Notes: generated by a model from the sequence alone, not told the origin. Positions 17,637 through 27,001 are shown, counted from the stretch's first letter. The stretch: 42,142 nucleotides of DNA from an uncultured Flavobacterium sp. (GCF_947632075.1 NZ_CANRNX010000012.1:1-42142), one strand, 5' to 3'. Numbers and translations are program-made.

Positions 17637-19103
17637 ATGTTAAAGCAAAATTTACAATTTAAACTTTCTCAAAAACTTTCTCCGCAACAAATTCAATTAA
17701 TGAAATTGATTCAATTGCCAACGCTTGCTTTTGAACAACGCCTAAAAGAAGAGCTTGTTGAAAACCCAGCGTTAGAAACAGGAAAAGAAGAAAGTGATGA
17801 GATTGATGAATTCGGGGATCAAGATAACTACGATGAATACGAGACGGATAACGAAAGAATTGAAACCGATGACATCAATATCGATGAATATTTAAGCGAC
17901 GACGAAACACCAGATTATAAATTACAAACTAATAATTATAGTGACGATGACGATGATAAGTTTTCCCCTATCGTTGCACAAGTTAGTTTTCATCAAGATT
18001 TACTAAATCAATTAAATACTTTTATTTTAAATGATGAAGATCGTTTAATTGCCGAATTTTTAGTTGGAAGTATTGATGACATGGGATATATCCGAAGAGA
18101 TATTCAGGATATTGTTGATGATATGGCTTTTACTCAAGGTGTTTACACAGATGAAGAAAAAGTCCAAAACATTTTAACCAATATCATTCACGAACTTGAA
18201 CCTATTGGAGTTGGCGCAAGAGATTTACAAGAATGTTTATTATTGCAATTAAAACATAAACTTCCGTCTGAAACGATTGATTTAGCAACCGATATCATAG
18301 AAAATCAATTTGATTCGTTTACAAAAAAACATTATGAAAAATTACTTCAAAAATACGGAGTTACACAAGATCAACTTCGAAAAGCCATTGATGTAATTGA
18401 AAAATTAAATCCGAAACCAGGTGGATCTTTTGCAGGCAGTTCAAAGGCAATAGAACACATCATTCCTGATTTTGCGATACGAATTGTTGATGGTGAATTA
18501 GAACTATCATTAAACGGAAGAAATACGCCAGAATTACACGTTTCTAAAGATTATCAAGAAATGCTTGAAACGTACAAAGCTGCAAATGAAAAATCTGCTG
18601 CACAAAAAGAAGCCGTACAGTTTATCAAACAAAAATTAGATGGTGCCAAATGGTTTATCGATGCCATTAAACAGCGCCAAGAAACTTTATTTGTAACTAT
18701 GAGCGCCATTATGCACTATCAAGAAGAATACTTTTTAGACGGTGACGAAACTAAACTAAAACCAATGATTTTGAAAGATATCGCAGATATGGTTGGCTTA
18801 GATATTTCAACAATTTCTCGTGTTGCGAATAGTAAATATGTTGATACTCCTTATGGAACAAAATTAATTAAAGAATTCTTTTCCGAAGCGATGATCAACG
18901 ATCAAGGAGAAGAAGTTTCAACTATTGAAATTAAAAAAATTCTGCAAAATATTATTGGAGAGGAAGACAAACAAAAACCGCTTCCTGATGATAAGTTGGC
19001 GGAATTATTAAAAGAAAAAGGATATCCAATTGCCAGAAGAACCGTAGCTAAATACCGAGAACAATTAGACATTCCGGTAGCGAGAATGCGTAAAAAAATA
19101 TAA
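17637..19103 (+). CDS. rpoN: RNA polymerase sigma-54 factor
   Basis: RpoN directs polymerase to -24/-12 promoters and needs an AAA+ activator. The 488-residue protein has the Gln/Leu-rich region I (LSPQQIQLMKLIQLPT), an acidic region II at about 55-105, the core-binding domain, and the C-terminal RpoN box ARRTVAKYRE. No activator or -24/-12 promoter was noticed in this window. The stop overlaps the next start by one base (TAATG). Confidence 0.97.
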   Translation: MLKQNLQFKLSQKLSPQQIQLMKLIQLPTLAFEQRLKEELVENPALETGKEESDEIDEFGDQDNYDEYETDNERIETDDINIDEYLSDDETPDYKLQTNNYSDDDDDKFSPIVAQVSFHQDLLNQLNTFILNDEDRLIAEFLVGSIDDMGYIRRDIQDIVDDMAFTQGVYTDEEKVQNILTNIIHELEPIGVGARDLQECLLLQLKHKLPSETIDLATDIIENQFDSFTKKHYEKLLQKYGVTQDQLRKAIDVIEKLNPKPGGSFAGSSKAIEHIIPDFAIRIVDGELELSLNGRNTPELHVSKDYQEMLETYKAANEKSAAQKEAVQFIKQKLDGAKWFIDAIKQRQETLFVTMSAIMHYQEEYFLDGDETKLKPMILKDIADMVGLDISTISRVANSKYVDTPYGTKLIKEFFSEAMINDQGEEVSTIEIKKILQNIIGEEDKQKPLPDDKLAELLKEKGYPIARRTVAKYREQLDIPVARMRKKI

Positions 19104-19705
19104 TGAAAATTATTAGTAATATAATATCTTATTTGTTTCATCCTGTACTAATTCCACTTTTAGTTACAGGATGTTACTTTTATTCAACATTCAAATTTCA
19201 AAATGAAATTGTACTAAAATACACAATATTGCAAGTTTTTGTAATGACTTTTATTTTACCGATACTCTTGTATTTCATTTTAAAATCAACAAAAACATTG
19301 AAATCTTCGATAATGATAAATGATTTAAAAGAAAGAAAAATCCCTATTGTCTTTAATATATTATTAGTCGGAATTTTAATTTTTAGATTTTGGAAGTACA
19401 ACGGAAATGTAGATATTAAAACCTATTTTGAAGCTTATTTTATTTCAAATCTTATGCTTTTTCTTGCAATTTATTTAAAACAAAAAATAAGCATTTATAC
19501 AACAGCATTTTCGTCTTTAATTCCATTTATAGCTTATACATCGATTCAATTTAATCAAAATAGTTTATGGCCAATATGCATAGCCATTCTATTACTCGGA
19601 TTATTAATGAGTGCAAGATTGTATTTAAAAGCTCATACAAACAAAGAGATTATATTAGGTTTATTTTGTGGAATAATTCCTCAATTAATAGTTTATAATA
19701 TATAA
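19103..19705 (+). CDS. polytopic membrane protein
   Basis: The 200-residue protein has about six hydrophobic helices and no signal peptide. Near the C-terminus, SARLYLKAHTNKEIILG vaguely resembles the end of PAP2-type phosphatase domains. The other catalytic motifs are not evident, so no function is assigned. It overlaps the rpoN stop by one base, implying coupled translation. Its 3' end overlaps the convergent barrel-protein gene by 13 nt. Confidence 0.7.
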   Translation: MKIISNIISYLFHPVLIPLLVTGCYFYSTFKFQNEIVLKYTILQVFVMTFILPILLYFILKSTKTLKSSIMINDLKERKIPIVFNILLVGILIFRFWKYNGNVDIKTYFEAYFISNLMLFLAIYLKQKISIYTTAFSSLIPFIAYTSIQFNQNSLWPICIAILLLGLLMSARLYLKAHTNKEIILGLFCGIIPQLIVYNI

Positions 19706-20379
19706 AACATCAAGCCTAAATTGAAGAGATTCATGCTTGTATTATTATCAAAAACCTCTTTTTTTATTATTGGATTGAATCCGTAATAAGCATAAATATT
19801 CCAAGTATTAAAACCAGCCGAAACGTAAGCGCCAAAAATATTTTTATTATAATTTGAAGAATTTTTAATATTATATTTTCCAAATTCGCCATTATATTTT
19901 GAACGATCGTGAATTAAATGACTGTATTTAATTCCAACATAAATTCGCCAAAATTTATGCGAATACTCTGTAGAAGTTCGCCATCTGAATTCTAAAGGAA
20001 TTTCTAAATAAGTTAGATTATCTACATTTTTTGTATAATCAGAATTTACAAAATAGCCATTTCCTTCAGCATTAAAAGTCAGATTGTTACGTAAGTTATA
20101 AAATACCAAACCTGCTCCTGGAGCTATCGCAACGTTTCTTCTTTTATTAAGAGGAAAATCTCGTAAAAAACCAAAAGAAATACCTGTTGAAAATGAATTT
20201 GGTTTGTAACCAGAAGGTGTTTCAGTCATAAGACTGTGTGTAATTCCGAAATAAAATTGATCTTCACGATATTTATCGTCATCAACTGAAACTGTTCTTT
20301 CAATAACAGGAATAGAATCTTGTACTTGTGCCCAAGTAAAATTTGAAAAAAGAAGAAGAAAATAAAAGTAATATTTCAT
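19693..20379 (-). CDS. outer-membrane beta-barrel protein (PorT-like possible)
   Basis: The 228-residue protein has a signal peptide ending FTWAQ. Its mature region has alternating amphipathic strands, an APGAGLVFYNLR segment and a C-terminal GLMFYIL, typical of Bacteroidota porin-family barrels. Size and strand pattern are compatible with PorT/SprT of type IX secretion, but I could not confirm that. It starts 2 nt after the DUF3078 gene and ends a dxs-DUF3078-barrel operon. Confidence 0.7.
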   Translation of the reverse strand: MKYYFYFLLLFSNFTWAQVQDSIPVIERTVSVDDDKYREDQFYFGITHSLMTETPSGYKPNSFSTGISFGFLRDFPLNKRRNVAIAPGAGLVFYNLRNNLTFNAEGNGYFVNSDYTKNVDNLTYLEIPLEFRWRTSTEYSHKFWRIYVGIKYSHLIHDRSKYNGEFGKYNIKNSSNYNKNIFGAYVSAGFNTWNIYAYYGFNPIIKKEVFDNNTSMNLFNLGLMFYIL

Positions 20380-20381
20380 CT

Positions 20382-21674
20382 TTAAAAAGTATAAGTTAAC
20401 CCAATTCCTAAGAGTTGTTTAAACTGAATTCTAGGCCCAATTACAACCTGTTCGCCAGCAACTTCCCTTTTGGCTTTAATATCATCATCATAAATTAAAT
20501 GCGTACCAATGGTAGCTTTAATAAAATTATTCACAGTCATTTCTAACTGTAATTGCCAATCAATATCAATATTTCCAAAACGATGCAAATAATCTGTATA
20601 AACAGATAATTTATGATCTAAAACCACATTTTTTGCAATTGTTTTTTTGTAGTGATTTGTTACCAAGAAACCAAGTTCACTTTTAGATTTTTTACCGGCT
20701 CTAATTAAATTACCATCTAAATCAAAAGCGCCGCCAGGCAAACCAAATGCTCCAACATTTGCCAAACTATCATTTAATACAAAAGTTGATTTTAATGTCG
20801 CTGGAGAAATATAAACACTAAATTCTCTTTTTGGCGGTTTATACTCCGCCCCGATTCCGACGAATAAATAAGCCGGTGCAAAAATACTTGAGATTGGATT
20901 TGTTGTATTTGGATAAGAATATCCGTTAGCCATTTGCGTATTTAAAGTTAATTTAGCAGAATGATACCAATTTGATTTTACTGAAGTTCTGTAACCAAAA
21001 GTTGAGTTCAAAGCAAAAACGTCGTCAGTTTTTCTAACTTCTTGATTTTCTTGTTTATTTAAACCATATCTTAATTTTAAATCACTGGTCCAAACAATAC
21101 GACCTTTTTCATATTTTCTTGAAAAATCACCTTTTACAATTCCTGAAATAGAGTTGTAACCTCCAGCGTTCCAATTTGAAAAAGCTCCTTGATTAAAATC
21201 TAATCCAATTACATTTTTTTTAACCCAATAAGATTGAGATGTTTTTACTGAAGACAAAGCATCAAAAGGAATTTCATAATTAGAAACTGGCTTTCTATTG
21301 TATTGCATTTCAAAATCATCTGGAATTAAAAAATAAGAAATTTCTTGTTTTCTTTTTCTTTTTGCTACTTCAAAACTTGAAAGCACCACTTTTTTAACAT
21401 CAGAATTTTTAGTTTTTACTTCAAGAAAGTCTTGAACAATTACTTTTTCTTCAACAAAAACAGGAGCTAAATAAACTACCTCGTTTGACGTTTTTAATGA
21501 ATCGAAAGAACTAAAATTATATCTATAAAAATTTTGAATAGCTAATTTTATGGAATCCTGCTTTTGTTGTTCTCTAAATTTATCAAAGTTAATTTCTAAT
21601 TGATCTTGCGCTTGAAGACCAATTGAATTGAATAAAAAAAAGAAAAAACAAAAGAATATTTTAAGGTATTTCAT
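20382..21674 (-). CDS. DUF3078 outer-membrane-like protein
   Basis: The 430-residue protein has a signal peptide (hydrophobic run ending GLQAQ). The large C-terminal part matches DUF3078, a Bacteroidota family of probable outer-membrane barrels: GLDFNQGAFSNWNAGG, then many alternating strands, ending GIGLTYTF. The ATG at 21674 is preferred to the GTG at 21683, since the signal peptide follows directly. It begins 2 nt after the dxs stop. Function is unknown; the link with dxs seems to be conserved operon position only. Confidence 0.8.
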   Translation of the reverse strand: MKYLKIFFCFFFFLFNSIGLQAQDQLEINFDKFREQQKQDSIKLAIQNFYRYNFSSFDSLKTSNEVVYLAPVFVEEKVIVQDFLEVKTKNSDVKKVVLSSFEVAKRKRKQEISYFLIPDDFEMQYNRKPVSNYEIPFDALSSVKTSQSYWVKKNVIGLDFNQGAFSNWNAGGYNSISGIVKGDFSRKYEKGRIVWTSDLKLRYGLNKQENQEVRKTDDVFALNSTFGYRTSVKSNWYHSAKLTLNTQMANGYSYPNTTNPISSIFAPAYLFVGIGAEYKPPKREFSVYISPATLKSTFVLNDSLANVGAFGLPGGAFDLDGNLIRAGKKSKSELGFLVTNHYKKTIAKNVVLDHKLSVYTDYLHRFGNIDIDWQLQLEMTVNNFIKATIGTHLIYDDDIKAKREVAGEQVVIGPRIQFKQLLGIGLTYTF

Positions 21675-21676
21675 AA

Positions 21677-23443
21677 CTAACACTTAGAGAAAAATTCGAA
21701 CAATTTATTTTCGCTAATTCCACAAATTTCATGTTGCTCAATTACTGTAGCGTGATCGATATATTGATCTGGAACACCCAAACACGTAACTTTTACTTGT
21801 CCAGAATTCGTTGCTACAAACTGGCTAATTAGACTTCCGAAACTACCTATTATAGAAGCTTCTTCGATTATGATAATTTCTTTATATTTAGTAATTGCAT
21901 CTAAAACAAACTCTTCGTTAAATGGTTTTATTTGGATGAAATGATATAATGAAAACATTTCTTTATTTGGTAATTTTTCAATTACGTTAAGAATCGTTGA
22001 ATAAATTGTTCCTGTTGTAAAAATAGCGATTTCTTTCCCAACCTTCAATTCTTCTATATGATTAAATTCTATTTTTTCAAATGGAAGTTTCCAATTTACC
22101 TGATTAGATCTACCTTTCGGATAACGAACAACTGTAGGGTTTTCATTATTTAACTGTAAAGTGTACAAAGTATTACGTAATTCAACAGCATTTTTGGGAC
22201 TTAATATTCGAAGATTAGGAATTGGATTTAAGAAAGCAATATCAAAAACACCTTGGTGAGTTGCGCCATCTTCACCAACCAAACCAGCCCGATCTACACA
22301 AAAAATCACTGGAATATTTTGTAAAGCTACATCATGAATAATTTGATCGTAAGCACGTTGCAAGAAAGTAGAATAAATAGTACAAAAAACAGTTAATCCG
22401 TCTAATGCCATTCCTGCAGCTAAAGTTACTGCATGTTGCTCTGCAATTCCAACATCAATAGCTCTTTCAGGAAATTCTTCCATCATATATTTTAATGAGC
22501 TTCCTGTTGGCATAGCGGGTGTAATTCCAACAATTTTATTATTTGAACGAGCTAACTCTAATAAAGATAATCCAAAAACGTCTTGATACTTTGGCGGTAA
22601 GTTTTCTTCACTATTAGGAAAAAGATCTCCAGTCTCTTTATCAAACTTACCAGGTGCGTGATATACAATCTGATTTTCTTCAGCCTGTTTTAACCCCTTA
22701 CCTTTCGTAGTTACAATATGTAAAAACTGCGGACCGGATTTCTTTTTTAATCTTTTTAATTCAGCAATTAGCAAAGGTAAATCATGCCCGTCTATCGGTC
22801 CTGAATATTCGAAATTTAAAGCTTGAATCATGTTATTAGCTTTGGGATTTCTACCTTCCTTAACATCTGTCAAATAACTCTTCAAAGCACCAACGCTCGG
22901 ATCGATTCCAATAGCATTATCATTAAGAATAATTAAAACATTAGCATTTGTATCACCTGCATGGTTTAAACCTTCAAAAGCCATTCCAGCGGCAATTGAA
23001 GCGTCACCAATAACCGCAATATGTTTTCGATCGTATTCTCCTTGCAATTGCGCAGAAAGTGCCATTCCTAAGATGGCCGAAATAGAGGTTGAAGAATGTC
23101 CTACTCCAAAAGCATCAAATTCACTTTCTGAGATTTTAGGAAACCCGCTAATTCCATTTAATTGACGGTTTGTATGAAAAAGATTTTTTCTTCCGGTTAA
23201 AATTTTATGACCATAAGCTTGATGTCCAACATCCCAAATTAATTTATCTGAAGGCGTATTAAATACATAATGCAAAGCAATTGTTAGTTCAACAACACCT
23301 AAACTCGCACCTAAATGACCTTCTTTAGTAGCAACAACATCAATAATAAACTTCCGCATTTCAGAAGCTAATTGAGGCAATTGTTTTAAAGAGAGTTTCT
23401 TTAAATCTGCAGGATAATTAATTTGTGATAAAATATCGTTCAT
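21677..23443 (-). CDS. dxs: 1-deoxy-D-xylulose-5-phosphate synthase
   Basis: Dxs makes the first intermediate of the methylerythritol phosphate pathway to isoprenoids from pyruvate and glyceraldehyde 3-phosphate, using thiamine diphosphate. The 588-residue protein shows the transketolase features HLGASLGVVELT, GDASIAAGMAFEGLNHAG with the metal/ThDP-binding motif continuing to NDN, and DRAGLVGEDGATHQG. It leads the operon with DUF3078 and the barrel gene. Its product ultimately feeds undecaprenyl phosphate recycled by UppP. Confidence 0.96.
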   Translation of the reverse strand: MNDILSQINYPADLKKLSLKQLPQLASEMRKFIIDVVATKEGHLGASLGVVELTIALHYVFNTPSDKLIWDVGHQAYGHKILTGRKNLFHTNRQLNGISGFPKISESEFDAFGVGHSSTSISAILGMALSAQLQGEYDRKHIAVIGDASIAAGMAFEGLNHAGDTNANVLIILNDNAIGIDPSVGALKSYLTDVKEGRNPKANNMIQALNFEYSGPIDGHDLPLLIAELKRLKKKSGPQFLHIVTTKGKGLKQAEENQIVYHAPGKFDKETGDLFPNSEENLPPKYQDVFGLSLLELARSNNKIVGITPAMPTGSSLKYMMEEFPERAIDVGIAEQHAVTLAAGMALDGLTVFCTIYSTFLQRAYDQIIHDVALQNIPVIFCVDRAGLVGEDGATHQGVFDIAFLNPIPNLRILSPKNAVELRNTLYTLQLNNENPTVVRYPKGRSNQVNWKLPFEKIEFNHIEELKVGKEIAIFTTGTIYSTILNVIEKLPNKEMFSLYHFIQIKPFNEEFVLDAITKYKEIIIIEEASIIGSFGSLISQFVATNSGQVKVTCLGVPDQYIDHATVIEQHEICGISENKLFEFFSKC

Positions 23444-23462
23444 TCTTAATTTAAATAAAGAA

Positions 23463-23489
23463 CAAATTTACAATAATGTTTTATTTTTG
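23463..23489. promoter_or_regulatory. back-to-back -7 boxes of dxs and tadA
   Basis: The reverse strand has TAAATTTG at 23463-23470 (dxs), and the forward strand has TATTTTTG at 23482-23489 (tadA). Only 11 bp separate them, so each promoter's upstream half lies over the other's start region and the two probably compete. Confidence 0.6.
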
Positions 23490-23506
23490 AGGTGATAAAT
23501 AAAATT

Positions 23507-23947
23507 ATGGACAATATATTTACTGATGAGTATTTTATGCGAATTGCTTTAAGTGAAGCAAAATTTGCATTTGAGAACGGAGAAATACCAATTGGAGCAG
23601 TTGTTGTTGCTAACGATAGAATTATTGCTAAAACGCACAATTTAACTGAAACCTTGACTGATGTTACTGCACATGCTGAAATTCAAGCAATTTCATCTGC
23701 TGCGAACTCAATTGGCGGAAAATACCTTAAAAACTGTACCATTTATATTACTGTAGAACCTTGTCAAATGTGTGCAGGAGCTTTATATTGGAGTCAGGTT
23801 ACAAAAATTGTTTATGGTGCCAGTGATAACAAACGTGGTTTTACAGAAATGGGCGGAAAATTACATCCTAAAACTGAAGTTGTAACTGGAGTTCTTGAAA
23901 ATGAATGTTCAGCTCTAATGAAAGATTTCTTCCAGAGAAAAAGGTGA
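23507..23947 (+). CDS. tadA: tRNA-specific adenosine deaminase
   Basis: TadA converts the wobble adenosine of tRNA-Arg(ACG) to inosine. The 146-residue protein has the zinc-deaminase signatures His56-Ala-Glu58 (TAHAEIQAI) and Cys86-x-x-Cys89 (EPCQMCAGAL). The ATG at 23507 is chosen over a GTG at 23492, because it follows the -7 box by 17 nt and gives the family N-terminus. Confidence 0.93.
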   Translation: MDNIFTDEYFMRIALSEAKFAFENGEIPIGAVVVANDRIIAKTHNLTETLTDVTAHAEIQAISSAANSIGGKYLKNCTIYITVEPCQMCAGALYWSQVTKIVYGASDNKRGFTEMGGKLHPKTEVVTGVLENECSALMKDFFQRKR

Positions 23948-23960
23948 AATTAAAAAGGAA

Positions 23961-23991
23961 AAAAGGAAATCTCTAACAGAAATTTCCTTTT
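23961..23991. terminator. terminator between tadA and the porin-like gene
   Basis: A 10-bp stem, AAAAGGAAAT (23961-23970) with ATTTCCTTTT (23982-23991), has an 11-nt loop. It lies between convergent genes and can serve both; the flanks are A-rich and T-rich. Confidence 0.7.
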
Positions 23992-23997
23992 ATGTTT

Positions 23998-24603
23998 TTA
24001 TAAGAAACGAAATCCTACACCAATTTGAAATACATCATTTTTAAGATTATCACCTGAAGATGGAGTTCCAGCAATAGAAATATCTTTATTTAATTTAGAC
24101 AAACCAATATTATATCTAGCATCAATAGAAAGTCCTAATGGTAAACGATATGACAAACCTACACCTAAACCTAAATTAAAAGATTGATAAGCATCTTTAG
24201 AATCAATTTTAAGTTTATGTAATTTTGTCTGAGATTTAGTTAAAAAATCAAATTTAGGACCTACTTCAACAGCCAAACCAGCAATCAATCTATACTTAAA
24301 CATAACAGGAACAGAAACATAACTATTTGTAACATCACTTTCTAAGCTACCTTCAGGAATTGAAACTGATGAAAACTTTCCACCTTGAGCTGTATATAAA
24401 ACCTCAGGCTGAATTGAAAAATTATCGGTAAAATTAATTTCTGCAAAAGCACCAACATAATATCCGGTTTTAGATTTTATATTCTCTACGCCTTTAATAC
24501 TAGAAAAGTTTGCTCCTACTTTTGGCCCAATACTAAAGCCTTGTGCTTGAGTAGAACCAACAATAGCAAACATACTCAGAATACAAAAAGTTATTTTTTT
24601 CAT
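23998..24603 (-). CDS. porin-family outer-membrane beta-barrel protein
   Basis: The 201-residue protein has a signal peptide (MKKITFCILSMFAIVGSTQAQ). GFSIGPKVGANFSSIKG and the C-terminal QIGVGFRFL are typical of the Bacteroidota OMP_b-brl_2 family, a barrel of about eight strands. The role is unknown. The only upstream promoter candidate is TATATTTA at 24629-24636 on the reverse strand, one mismatch from consensus. It is flanked by terminators on both sides, so it is transcribed alone. Confidence 0.85.
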   Translation of the reverse strand: MKKITFCILSMFAIVGSTQAQGFSIGPKVGANFSSIKGVENIKSKTGYYVGAFAEINFTDNFSIQPEVLYTAQGGKFSSVSIPEGSLESDVTNSYVSVPVMFKYRLIAGLAVEVGPKFDFLTKSQTKLHKLKIDSKDAYQSFNLGLGVGLSYRLPLGLSIDARYNIGLSKLNKDISIAGTPSSGDNLKNDVFQIGVGFRFL

Positions 24604-24653
24604 AATTATTGTTTTATTTTTTACTTGATAAATATAGCTATTTTATTAAAACA

Positions 24654-24683
24654 AAAAAACCACATAGAAATATGTGGTTTTTT
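24654..24683 (-). terminator. terminator of the rng gene
   Basis: A 13-bp perfect stem, AAAAAACCACATA with TATGTGGTTTTTT, has a GAAA tetraloop, 2 bp after the rng stop on the reverse strand. The tail also makes it usable on the forward strand. Confidence 0.88.
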
Positions 24684-24684
24684 G

Positions 24685-26238
24685 TTAGTTTAATTCATTT
24701 CCTTCTTTATCGAAGAAATGATATTCTAAATACGTGTAAGCGTCACGAGGTACAATTTTCACCCATTTTTTATGTTCAAAAAACCATTTTGAACGTATAG
24801 ATGGAAAACCTTTTGTAAGGTATGCAGCCACGAATGGATGCGCATTCAAAACCATTTTTTTATGGTCTTTGATAATTCTTTCTAGGTCAGCTGATATTTT
24901 ATCAATAACTAAGATTGGAGCTTCGATTTCTCCGTTTTCATTATTCGGATCCTCTTCTCTTGTTTTAATAGAAACTTCAGGTCTAACTCTTTGTCTAGTG
25001 ATTTGAATTAATCCAAATTTACTAGGAGGCAAGATTTTATGCTTTGCTTTATCATCGCTCATTTCTTCTTTTAGGAAATCATAAAGTACTTTTCTATTCT
25101 CTGGATTTCCCATATCAATAAAATCAACTACAATAATTCCTCCCATATCACGTAATCTCAACTGTCTTGCAATTTCGGCTGCCGCGATTAAATTAACTTC
25201 AAGAGCTGTATCCTCTTGAGACTGAGCTTTGTTTGAGCGATTTCCACTATTAACATCAATAACATGTAAAGCCTCGGTATGCTCTATGATTAAATAAGCT
25301 CCTTTGCTCATAGAAACCGTTTTCCCGAAGGAAGTCTTAATTTGGCGTTCAATGTTGTATTTCTCGAAAAGAGGAACCTCTTTTGATTGATAATGTTTAA
25401 CAATAGAAACTTTAGAAGGAGCTATTTCTTGCAAATAGTCCTTTGTTTGGTAATACAACTCCTCATCGTCTATATGAATTCCGGTAAAAGAATCATTAAA
25501 AACATCTCTTAAGATTGAAGATGCTCTGTTAACTTCACCTAAAACTTTAGACGGATGCATTGCCGTTGTTAATCGAGTACACATATTAGACCATTTTTCT
25601 AATAGTAACTCTAAGTCTTTTTCTAATTCTGCTACATGTTTGCCTTCGGCTACTGTTCGCACAATAACACCAAATCCTTTTGGTTTAACAGCTAATACCA
25701 ATTTTTTCAGTCGATCCTTTTCTTCTTTAGAATCAATTTTTTGTGAAATTGAAACTCGATCTGAAAATGGAACTAAAACTAAATAACGTCCTGCGATAGA
25801 AAGTTCTGAACTTATTCGAGGGCCTTTTGTTGAAATTGGTTCTTTTACTATTTGTACTAAAATTGATTGGTTAGCACTTAACACTTCTGTTATGGTACCA
25901 TCTTTATCAATTTCAGGTTCAAAAGGAAAGTTTTTAAGAGTGAAATCTTTTAATTTACCTGCGCTTACAAGTTTTGTGAATTTTAAGAGAGTAGGTAGAT
26001 TTGGACCAAGATCATGATAATGCAAAAATGCATCTTTATCAAAACCTACGTTAACAAACGCAGCATTTAATCCCGGAACAGGTTTACGTATTTTGGCAAT
26101 AAAAATATCGCCTACTTGAAAACCTTTATCATCTTCTCTATCTCTATGTAATTCAATTAATTTTCCATCTTTTAACAAGGCAAAATCTACTGTATCTGAA
26201 CTAGATCTAATAATTAATTCTTTGTTCACACGGTACAT
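24685..26238 (-). CDS. rng: Rne/Rng family ribonuclease (RNase G type)
   Basis: This endoribonuclease matures rRNA and mRNA. From the ATG at 26238 it has 517 residues. It shows an S1 RNA-binding domain (VGDIFIAKIRKPVPGLNAAFVNVG), the DNase I-like catalytic part with IDVNSG, and GGIIVVDFIDM supplying metal-binding Asp residues. It lacks the long RNase E C-terminal scaffold, hence G type. An ATG at 26280 would add 14 residues; the shorter start is preferred because the family begins close to NKELIIRSSS. The roughly 200 bp upstream hold only a weak CCTTG/CAAGG hairpin and no clear promoter. Confidence 0.9.
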   Translation of the reverse strand: MYRVNKELIIRSSSDTVDFALLKDGKLIELHRDREDDKGFQVGDIFIAKIRKPVPGLNAAFVNVGFDKDAFLHYHDLGPNLPTLLKFTKLVSAGKLKDFTLKNFPFEPEIDKDGTITEVLSANQSILVQIVKEPISTKGPRISSELSIAGRYLVLVPFSDRVSISQKIDSKEEKDRLKKLVLAVKPKGFGVIVRTVAEGKHVAELEKDLELLLEKWSNMCTRLTTAMHPSKVLGEVNRASSILRDVFNDSFTGIHIDDEELYYQTKDYLQEIAPSKVSIVKHYQSKEVPLFEKYNIERQIKTSFGKTVSMSKGAYLIIEHTEALHVIDVNSGNRSNKAQSQEDTALEVNLIAAAEIARQLRLRDMGGIIVVDFIDMGNPENRKVLYDFLKEEMSDDKAKHKILPPSKFGLIQITRQRVRPEVSIKTREEDPNNENGEIEAPILVIDKISADLERIIKDHKKMVLNAHPFVAAYLTKGFPSIRSKWFFEHKKWVKIVPRDAYTYLEYHFFDKEGNELN

Positions 26239-26437
26239 TTTTATCCATACAAATTTGTCTTGATATGTTTTTATATTCAAAATAAATTGAATTAAAAATA
26301 CACAGGAAGAACCTTTAGTACAGATGGATTAAACATTAATTACAGGTATACTTACCCATTAACTCTTTTAAACCCTTGATAAACAAGGTTTTATTTGTTT
26401 AAAAAAATTGTTTTCAAAGAACTTTTTAATAAAAAGA

Positions 26438-26462
26438 AAAAAGTAGTTAAAAACTACTTTTT
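26438..26462 (-). terminator. terminator of the HU/small-basic-protein unit
   Basis: An 11-bp stem, AAAAAGTAGTT with AACTACTTTTT, has a 3-nt loop. On the reverse strand it is followed by a T-rich tail. It overlaps the last codons of the 30-residue gene. Confidence 0.8.
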
Positions 26463-26546
26463 CTTTTTGTGACGGTTAGCTCTCGCTCTTTTTTTACGTT
26501 TGTGAGTCGCTACCTTATGTCTTTTTCTTTTTTTACCACTTGGCAT
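26454..26546 (-). CDS. 30-residue Lys/Arg/His-rich protein, probable ribosomal protein
   Basis: A 30-residue frame reads MPSGKKRKRH, KVATHKRKKR, ARANRHKKKK. Two thirds of its residues are Lys, Arg or His, and its codons are ordinary. It lies 28 nt after HU on the same strand, followed by a strong terminator that overlaps its stop, so it is an expressed gene. The composition and KxxxHKRKKR pattern recall the tiny AURKAIP1/COX24-domain (mS38/bS22-type) ribosomal proteins of other bacteria. I recognise this as a conserved Bacteroidota type but cannot prove its identity. Confidence 0.75.
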   Translation of the reverse strand: MPSGKKRKRHKVATHKRKKRARANRHKKKK

Positions 26547-26574
26547 AATCGTGTAGTTTTGAGTTAATACTTAT

Positions 26575-26868
26575 TTAATTTTTTACTTCTGTGTTTGATT
26601 TGACACCTTCAACAAACACTTTAGCTGGCTTAAACGCTGGGATGTTGTGAGCTGGAATTTTGATTGTTGTATTTTTAGAAATGTTTCTTCCTGTTTTTTC
26701 AGCTCTAGTTTTAATGATAAAACTACCAAAACCTCTTAAATATACATTATCTCCACCTTCTAGAGAAGCTTTTACCTCTTCCATAAAAGTTTCCACTGTT
26801 GCCTGCACATCACCTTTTTCAAGCCCTAATTTCTCTGAAATTTTAGCTACAATGTCTGCTTTAGTCAT
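26575..26868 (-). CDS. HU/IHF family DNA-binding protein
   Basis: The 97-residue nucleoid protein shows the HU pattern MTKADIVAKISEKLGL, then the beta-arm region FGSFIIKTRAEKTGRNISKN and the closing IPAHNIPAFKPAKVF. It binds and bends DNA as a dimer. It has its own -7 box at 26910-26917 and is probably co-transcribed with the 30-residue gene downstream. Confidence 0.95.
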   Translation of the reverse strand: MTKADIVAKISEKLGLEKGDVQATVETFMEEVKASLEGGDNVYLRGFGSFIIKTRAEKTGRNISKNTTIKIPAHNIPAFKPAKVFVEGVKSNTEVKN

Positions 26869-26909
26869 TTCCTTTATAAATTAATTTGTTGTCTGTTTTT
26901 TAGAGAGTG

Positions 26910-26917
26910 CAAATATA
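26910..26917 (-). promoter_or_regulatory. HU -7 box (TATATTTG, reverse)
   Basis: A full TAnnTTTG match on the reverse strand gives a leader of about 35 nt before the HU start at 26868. Confidence 0.7.
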
Positions 26918-26975
26918 TTAATTAAAATTCCATTTTTCAACCATAAAGAATTAAATTTTAAATATATAATTCTTT

Positions 26976-26983
26976 TATTTTTG
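26976..26983 (+). promoter_or_regulatory. mutY -7 box (TATTTTTG)
   Basis: A full consensus match ends 18 nt before the mutY ATG at 27002. It overlaps an in-frame TTG (26981), which is therefore not the start. Confidence 0.65.
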
Positions 26984-27001
26984 CCAACTCAATCAATTCA
27001 C

